Assembly (NCBI RefSeq): GCF_000715075.1
Contig: NC_134082.1
Span: forward strand, 195,847,948 to 195,911,947
Length of the DNA: 64,000 nucleotides
Origin: Nicotiana tabacum
Taxonomy: Eukaryota > Streptophyta > Magnoliopsida > Solanales > Solanaceae
Direction: 5' to 3'
Within the stretch, counting starts at the first letter, position 1. Each line of letters starts with the position of its first letter. Below, in pieces: positions 57,730 to 64,000 of this stretch. A program made the translations under genes and the position numbers. The notes beneath the pieces are model-generated. The model was not told where the DNA came from. It saw only the letters and a program-made list of their open reading frames with translations, and searched no databases.

Positions 57730-57955
57730 CTAAAGTTGAATAGGCTGGATAAGTCCCTTAATGAACCTCCTCACCCTCTCTCTCTCTCGGTCGGAAGTAT
57801 GATAAGAGCATAACAAGCCAAGTCGATGAATCTGGTCACATACTGAGTAACGGTCATAGAACCCTGCTGGAGACGGTCAAACTACCTCCGATAGGTCTCT
57901 CCTTGAGTGATGGAGAGAAAATCCTCCAGAAATAACTTAGTAAACTGCTCCCAAG

Positions 57956-58657
57956 TCAAAGATAGCTATCCGGCTGGTCTAGCCAAGCAATAATCTCTCC
58001 ACCAAGTCTTGGCGGATCCCGACAAGCAAAAAGTATAAAATCGACCCCATTTGTCTCCACTATCCCTGTGTTCCTGAGAACATCATGACACCTGTCTAGA
58101 AAATCCTGGGGATCCTCAGAAGATACACCGCTGAAGGTAGAAGGGAAGAGCTTGGTGAACCTGTCTAATCTCCACAAAGCATCGATAAACATAGCTGCTC
58201 CATCACCGGTCTGAGCTACCACACCCAGCTGAGCTGCTCTAATTGGCTGAGCTGCTAGAGTCTGAAACTGGGGAGCCATCTGCTCCGGAGTGCGAGTAGC
58301 TGGAGTCTGGGCTCCTCTTCCAGCCTGAGAGACGGCTGGTGCTACAGGAAGCAAGCCTACCCGGGTAACACTCTCCATAAGGCCCACTAGACAGACCAGA
58401 GCATCTTGGAGTACTGGGGTAGCAATAAACCCCTCTAGGACCTGAGTTGGGCCCACCAAAACTATGTGGGCCAGAACCTCATCATCAAAGTCAACCTGAG
58501 GCTCCACCGCTGGTACTGCTGCACTGGGCTGAGCTCTGCCCCTGCCTCTGCCTATAGCGCAGCCTCGGTCTCGCCCTCTGCCCCTCGTGGGAACTGCTAA
58601 TAAGGGCTCGAGCTGCTGATTGGTGGGTGAGGAAGCGCGTGTTCTCTCCATCTGCAA
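57956..58657 (-). CDS. Gypsy-B gag, N-terminal part
   Basis: A 233-codon frame. A basic, Ser/Pro-rich N-terminus with an RGRGRDRGCAIGRGRGRAQP motif and an Ala/Gln/Pro-rich middle are followed by the retrotransposon Gag core (LDRFTKLFPSTFSGVSSEDP, QDFLDRCHDVLRNTGIVETN, GVDFILFACRDPP). The first or second Met (58657 or 58651) could be the start. It ends by a stop at 57956 inside the core; the rest of the core (57730-57955) is broken. Confidence 0.82.
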   Translation of the reverse strand: MQMERTRASSPTNQQLEPLLAVPTRGRGRDRGCAIGRGRGRAQPSAAVPAVEPQVDFDDEVLAHIVLVGPTQVLEGFIATPVLQDALVCLVGLMESVTRVGLLPVAPAVSQAGRGAQTPATRTPEQMAPQFQTLAAQPIRAAQLGVVAQTGDGAAMFIDALWRLDRFTKLFPSTFSGVSSEDPQDFLDRCHDVLRNTGIVETNGVDFILFACRDPPRLGGEIIAWLDQPDSYL

Positions 58658-58799
58658 AAGAATAAATACAGACGTCTGTAGCCTAAATGTGAAGTTTTTC
58701 CTAACTCTGTAGCCTCTAGGGGATAAATACAGACGTCTCTGTACCGATCCCTTAGTCTCTTAAACTTGTCCATGAATTATGAGACCTATGTAACCTATA

Positions 58800-58811
58800 G
58801 CTTTGATACCA
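58800..58811 (-). promoter_or_regulatory. primer binding site, Gypsy-B
   Basis: TGGTATCAAAGC on the - strand has one mismatch to the initiator tRNA-Met complement and lies three bases inside the 5' LTR. Confidence 0.85.
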
Positions 58812-58814
58812 ACT

Positions 58815-59729
58815 TGTCACGACCCGGATTTCCCACCCTCGGAAGTCGTGATGGCGCCTACTAGTGAAAGCTAGGCAAGCCGTGTAATATAGGATCCCTA
58901 ACTCTTTTATTTAGCCTTTTAACAATTTAAACTAACATGTGATTAACAATGAAATATTAACGATAACTAGATACAAGTGGAAGAGTTAATTTGGTCAATT
59001 AACCATAAACAGTACAACAATGCCAACATACGTCTCTACCCGGAATCCGGTGTCACAATATCACGGACTGTCTATGAATACTACATACAAATGTTTGAAA
59101 AGAAGGTAAAATCTATCTCGGAAGCAAATGAAAATAGAATACACATAAGGATAGAAGAGAATGCCAGGCCTGCGGACGCTTGCAGGACTACCTCGGGATC
59201 TCTAACTGGACTGAAGGCAACCACCCAATGCTACGGTCCAAAAGTTGCCGCTCCGGGATCTGCACGTAGTGCAGAGTGTAGTATCAGCACAATCGACCCC
59301 ATGTGCTGGTAAGTTCCTGGCCTAACCCCGGCGAAGTAGTGACGAGGCTAGGACCAGACTACCATATAAACCTGTGTAGTTATATAATATGCAGCGGAAA
59401 ATAAAGCAGGAATAAACATGTGAAGATGGGAGGGGGTACATGTTGTGGGGAAATATCAGTACCAACAGTAAATTAAGAGAAAAGCATAAGAACAATTTAG
59501 AATTTACAGCAAAACAATAAGGACTCGTATCAAATCTATAAATACTTCGTATTATAAATTGTTGCGGCGCGCAACCCGATCCAAAACATACTAACTCTGT
59601 TGCGGCGTGCAACCCGATCCATATCATTTATCACTGTTGCGGCGTGCAATCCGATCCAATTATAATATTGTTGCGGCGTGCAACCTGATCCAAATATAAT
59701 ATTGTTGTGGCATGCAACCCGATCCAAAT
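58815..59729 (-). repeat. Gypsy-B 5' LTR, part present in the window
   Basis: Aligns with 41294-42240 and runs into the 34-bp tandem array (59560-59729), where LARD-2 interrupts it. Confidence 0.9.
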
Positions 59730-60440
59730 TGTTACCCTGCAGTATTATATTACGACAATGTTGCACCCTGCAATATTACATTACGGTGATGTTACGCTTC
59801 GTAGTAATAAGTTACGATGATGTTGCACCCTGTAGTGTTGTACGTTGAATTTGCCGTAAGGTAATTGACATCAGTCCAAGTAAAATATTATTTGGAGACT
59901 ATAAGGGTTATGCTATTTCACAAGTGATGAGTAAATTCGTGAAGCTGAAAGAGAAAGCAAGTCAAAGAAAATGAATTTTCATCAAAATTTTGCATTATGG
60001 GATAAAATATGGCCCAAGTTAAAATACCCGGTAATTATGGACTAGTGCCATAGAAGGTATCACATGACCATGATAGTAAGGTGTATAAGGCATGTGAAAA
60101 GTGAGTAGTATTTTAAGAAAGTAGGAATAATTCTTAATTATGTGGGTAATTGGTTAATTATCGGGTAGCGGGATAATACCTAATTAATTACTAATTATAG
60201 GATAAGATTATAAAACCCTCCCCCAACCCATGTGGCAGCAAGCCACCACCCAAACCAAATGACTCATTAGTCATGTTGGATATGTGGCAATGTAAGGTGT
60301 TAATCACAATACACCTCATGGTAATAATTAAATATAAAAGTACTACAATTATTCATTAGCTAAAAGGAGACTTCTTACAAAGTCTTCAACTATTACAACT
60401 AGCTTTCAGTGGGATGTACCAATTGAATAGGGTGTAGAGT

Positions 60441-60975
60441 AAGCAAATTGGATTGAACCGTAATGAAGATAATGGATCTTTCAACCATAACAATTATAAG
60501 ATTGTCTATGTGGCACCCATGAAAGCACTTGTTGCTGAAGTAGTTGCCAATCCCTCAAGGCGTTTGGATCATTATGGTGTCAGTGTAAAGGAATTGAGTG
60601 GAGATCAAACAATAACTCATCAAGTAATTGAAGAAACGAAAATTTTTGTGACAACCACGGAGAAATGGGATATCATAACCATAAAGTTGGGTGATCACGC
60701 ACATACACATCTTGTTATAATTGATGAGATACTTTATCTGCATGACAACAGAGGTCCTGTTTTGGAAAGTATAACTGCATGAACTATCAGACAAAGTGAG
60801 ATTATGGTAGAGTATACCTGGCTGGGTGAGTTATCAATGACTCTCCCAAAATGGTAAGGGTGTGGCCGAGTTTTTGGGAGTTGATCTAAAGAAAGGCCTC
60901 TTCCATTTTGACAATAGTTACAGACCTGTCCCATTGGCTCAACAGTATATTGGAATTAGTGTTAAGAATCGGTTT
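60441..60975 (+). pseudogene. captured fragment of a Brr2-type DExH spliceosomal helicase gene
   Basis: The first frame (60441-60782) reads NNYKIVYVAPMKALVAEVVA (motif Ia region), HYGVSVKELSGDQ, IFVTTTEKWDIIT (motif Ib, TPEKW changed to TTEKW) and LVIIDEILYLHDNRGPVLES (motif II, DEIH changed to DEIL). After a stop, other frames keep the match: VEYT.L.GELS-TLP (motif III region), then FLGVDLKKGLFHFDNSYRP and PVPLAQQYIGISVKN. This is the N-terminal helicase cassette of the U5 snRNP protein Brr2 (SNRNP200 in animals), rather than the related ASCC3-type helicase. Stops, frameshifts and missing flanks show a dead gene piece inside an LTR. Confidence 0.85.
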
Positions 60976-61035
60976 AGGTATGTTAAGGCTCTCCCTTCTT
61001 TCTTTTGACATGGTCCAAATTATACTGAAGAAATG

Positions 61036-61907
61036 AGCAACAACAACAACAACAACAACAACCCAGTGTAATCCCACAAGTGGGGTCTGGGGAGGGTAAT
61101 ATGTACGCAGACCTTACCTCTACCCGAGGGGGCAGAGAGGCTGTTTCCAGGAGACCCTCGGCTCAAAGAGGCAACAAGAGACACTATATTAGTACTATCA
61201 ATAGACTCATAATAAAACAACATAAAATCCATAACATAACATAAATACCATAAAAAACAAAGTAACAGCAATATAAGCGATATAGGAAATACGAGAAAGA
61301 TGTAAGGTATTAATACACAGCAGATAAAGCCCATCATCAGTAGTTGATCAATAGCATCCTAAGACTAATTCCTAACTGGCTAGTCTCACTCTAGTGTGCT
61401 GTAAAAAAGACATCACAATTTCCCCTAACCTACAACCTTAATGCTCGATCTCCACAATTCCCTGTTTAGGGTCATGTCCTCAGTAACCCTAAGTCGCGCC
61501 ATATCCTGCCTGATCACCTCTCCCCAATACTTCTTAGGTCTCCCTCTACCTCTCCTCGTACCCACCACCGCCAGTCGTTCACACCTTCTCACCGGTGCAT
61601 CAGTGTTCCTCCTCTGAATGTGCCCGAACCATCTGAGTCTTGCTTCCCGCATCTTGTCCTCCATGGGGGCCACACCCACCTTCTCTCGAATATCTTCATT
61701 TCTAATCTTATCCTTCCTTGTATGCCCGCACATCCACCTCAACATCCTCATCTCTGCAACTTTCATCCTCTGGATGTGTGAGATCTTCACCGGCCAACAC
61801 TCGGTCCCATACAACATAGCAGGCCTAACCACTGCCCTATAAAATTTACCTTTCAGTAACAATGACACTTTCTTGTCTGAAAATGTTGGTTTATGTTTAG
61901 TTAACAA
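61036..61907 (-). mobile_element. RTE-clade LINE, 3' fragment
   Basis: A - strand fragment holding the end of the RT ORF (61425-61907), a 3' UTR and a (TTG)n tail (as CAA at 61038-61062). It sits inside the LARD-2 LTR; about 280 bp of the LTR expected from LARD-1 are missing at the site. I find no clear target duplication. Confidence 0.85.
61425..61907 (-). pseudogene. RTE LINE reverse transcriptase, C-terminal end
   Basis: A 160-codon frame with the characteristic plant RTE tail: [75 protein letters not shown] and [20 protein letters not shown]. The catalytic RT core and the endonuclease are absent, as expected for a 5'-truncated LINE. Confidence 0.9.
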
Positions 61908-62758
61908 TGGGAAAAGGTTACGGCATTATATACGCACCACCACCTGATCAGCTGGTATATGATGATGATGTTGCCCACAGTGGCTGAAATATGATTCAAA
62001 CAGCACTATATACACGTATATATGTATGTATATATATATATGTATATGGGATGTGGGAAAGGTTATGGCATTACATACACACCACCACCTAATCAGTTGG
62101 TATACGTTGATGATTTTGCCCACAGTGGCCGATATGATATGATGGGATGCCCTCAGAAGCTGATGATGTTATGAAACATGTACCTATGCACGACATGAAA
62201 TTCATACGCATATGCATGATACTATAATTATTTCGTGATTTACAAAGTTATTCAAACTTACAGGTTGAGTCTTGTACTCTATATTTCTTCCATGTCTCTT
62301 ATGTATTTATTTTTGTGCCTGACATACTCGGTATATTTTTCGTACTGACGTCCCTTTTGCTTTGGGACGCTGCGTTTCATGCCCGCAGGTCCTGATAGAC
62401 AGGTCGAGAGCCCTCCAAATAGGCAATCAGCTCAGCGGAAGATGTTGGTGCGCTCCATTTGCTTCGGAGTTGCTTGTTTGGTTAGTATGATTAGACGTGT
62501 ATTGTTTGGTATGGCGGGACTCTGTCCCGACCTTTATGACATTTATGTATTCTTAGAGGCTTGTAGACATATGTCGTATACGTGAAAGATTGTACTGCCT
62601 TATCGGCCTATGTTTTGAGTTTATAAATAATCATGTTGCCCTATTAGGCCTGTACATCACGTGTATATGATGATGCAATAAGAAAGATATGTTACGTTAG
62701 TACTCGGTTGAGCAAGGTACCGGGTGCTCGTCGCGGCCCATCGGTTTGAGTCGTGACA

Positions 62759-64000
62759 AAATTGGTATCAGAGCAGTTTTGTCCTAGGGAGTCTACAAGC
62801 CATGTCTAGTAGAGTCTTGTTTATGGGTGTGTCATGCACCACACTTATAAGCAGGAGGCTACAGGGCATTTAGGATTGTCACTGTTTCTTCTTACTCTAT
62901 ATCGTGTGGTAGAGCTCACTTATAAGAATTCAAATTCTGAAATTCTATTTTATTCGTAATAAGACAATACCTACATCCAAAAAAAGGTTGAGAGATAGTT
63001 GTGGAAGAACTGAGTTAGAGGAATTGGATTTCTGTAATTTGCCTACGATAAGTAAATGTGAAGTCTTTAGCAGGTCATGGGTGTACTGAAAGGTGTAAGC
63101 TTCCTGATAAGAACCCTTAAGGCAAGAATGTCTATCCACCTTTATGGTGAAAGACAATGAGAGATTAAAAAGATAAATACAAGTTTCAACAAGCAAAAGA
63201 AGCAGGATGAAGAAGGGTACGAGGAGCCTAGTTAATGAAGGTTAACAGTGTTTATACTTCAGGCAGAGGAACATAAGCTTTTTGAGTTATATTCACCAGT
63301 AACAAAGGTACGTACAATTGGTCACACCTATTTCAGCTATGCCCTGTGGGGCCTAATAGGTATAGTTAAGAGAAGGACAGGATATCAAGACCCGGCTGGG
63401 GTTAGAGTGAGTCAAAATAATGGATGAATTGTTTGCTTTAGTTGACATTTCCGAAGGATATTGCAAATGTACTAATAGATCTCCTTGTGAGACATCCAGA
63501 TGGACTCTCTAAAATAATACAGCTAGACAAGAGTACTAGAAAGATAGGAACTGGAAACCTTGAAGGGATAAATATTACCTTAGTATGGCTCCTGTCCCTA
63601 GTAGAGGGAGAATGTTAGGTAGCCTGAAGAGCCAATAGACGAAGCAAGGGAAGGTAAAAAGTGAATGAATGTCTTGTCAAAGTTTTCAGGATAAAATGAT
63701 AAACAGAAATATTAGCAGGGAAGTATGAAGAGGGATAATAAAGCATTATGAGTGAGATGTGATACATAGATGGCAAATGTAGAATGTTACAGAATCTATA
63801 GTCAAATGAAGAAGCAGACGGGAGGTGATGGGCCTTAAGACAATAAGAGAGTATAGGCCATATAGTCACATCCTCATTTCGAGAAATAAGATCGCGACTC
63901 TAACGTGATTAACAGAATGATCGCCGCAATACGAGTAAGGATCATTGATGTTGTGAAACGACGCTGAAGATGAAGAGGTAAAATGTCTATAGGTAGATCC
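62759..64000 (+). other. LARD-2 primer site and interior
   Basis: TGGTATCAGAGC at 62763-62774 matches initiator tRNA-Met. The following ~1.2 kb matches the reverse complement of 53936 downward to about 52700 in LARD-1. No coding frame; short frames on either strand look accidental. Confidence 0.82.

Larger units (their letters stand above)
41294..59729 (-). mobile_element. Gypsy-B, Tekay/Del-like Ty3/gypsy chromovirus, interrupted
   Basis: A - strand element with both LTR starts visible (TGTCACGACCCGG at 41294 and 58815), an initiator-Met-like primer site, and gag, protease, RT, RNase H, integrase and a chromodomain-like tail. It is split by LARD-1 (47293-56143) in RT, by a hAT MITE (42261-42951) in the 3' LTR, and by LARD-2 from 59730 in the 5' LTR. 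The remainder of the 5' LTR should lie right of the window. Confidence 0.88.
59730..62758 (+). repeat. LARD-2 5' LTR with host-gene and LINE segments
   Basis: It is ~3.0 kb instead of ~2.2 kb. Relative to LARD-1, 60220-60975 is different and includes a Brr2-like helicase fragment. 61036-61907 is an RTE LINE piece that replaces roughly 280 bp. The LTR ends in TCGTGACA at 62758. Confidence 0.8.
59730..64000 (+). mobile_element. LARD-2, second LARD family member, + strand, 5' part
   Basis: The 5' LTR (59730-62758) is similar in reverse orientation to the LARD-1 LTRs at its start (59730-60200), in the middle (60978-61035) and at its end (61908-62758). A primer site follows at 62763-62774, then interior sequence like that of LARD-1. 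It is inserted in the Gypsy-B 5' LTR repeat array. The 3' end is beyond the window. Confidence 0.88.

Noticed and set aside
60453..60782. Functional small helicase gene
   Set aside because: Only part of one helicase cassette, altered motifs (TTEKW, DEIL), stops and frameshifts, no ATP-binding motif I, and embedded in an LTR.

Overview
This 64-kb window looks like a heterochromatic, repeat-filled piece of a plant nuclear genome, most probably Solanaceae and plausibly Nicotiana. The evidence is AT-rich DNA, (TA)n microsatellites, plant-type Ty1/copia and Ty3/gypsy polyproteins, a plant hAT transposase, a Stowaway-like MITE, and an RTE/SINE tail of the type known from tobacco. I see no intact host gene, tRNA, rRNA or CRISPR. 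Nearly every base can be assigned to a transposable element, and the elements are nested.

Left third (1-35,039). The substrate is an Athila-like Ty3/gypsy element on the + strand ('Gypsy-C'), of which only the 3' half is in the window. It had inserted into an Ale/Retrofit-like copia element on the - strand ('Copia-2', 5' LTR 34,753-35,039). About 4.5 kb spanning the Gypsy-C 3' ORF, its 3' LTR and a piece of Copia-2 was then tandemly duplicated (junction near 28,541-28,560). After that, the left copy alone received two insertions: a SIRE-like copia element (854-10,866, - strand, target duplication gagtg) and a complete Athila gypsy element (11,006-24,969, - strand, target duplication gagcc). 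The right copy keeps both empty sites (29,300-29,304 and 29,434-29,438), which proves the order of events.

Middle (35,139-41,293). A decayed autonomous hAT element (35,139-39,551) has matching TAGGGGTG ends and an 8-bp target duplication. It carries a broken BED/hAT transposase, an RTE/SINE tail and a Stowaway-like MITE. Gene-free AT-rich DNA follows.

Right third (41,294-64,000). A Tekay/Del-like gypsy element with a chromodomain-like tail ('Gypsy-B', - strand) spans 41,294-59,729 and is itself split. A 691-bp hAT MITE sits in its 3' LTR. A coding-free 8.85-kb LTR element ('LARD-1', 47,293-56,143) sits in its reverse transcriptase. A second copy of the LARD family in the opposite orientation ('LARD-2', from 59,730 past the window end) sits in its 5' LTR. 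The LARD-2 LTR contains an RTE LINE fragment and, notably, a roughly 535-bp piece of a host spliceosomal Brr2-type DExH helicase gene.

Cross-cutting observations: (1) three unrelated LTR families each carry an array of short CpG-bearing palindromes just upstream of a candidate TATA box; (2) the nested Athila element has the same array-plus-TATA module again inside the element, ahead of its third ORF; (3) ORFs resembling the 'putative plant transposon protein' domain occupy the same 3' position in three different elements. All divergences quoted are hand counts over short stretches.
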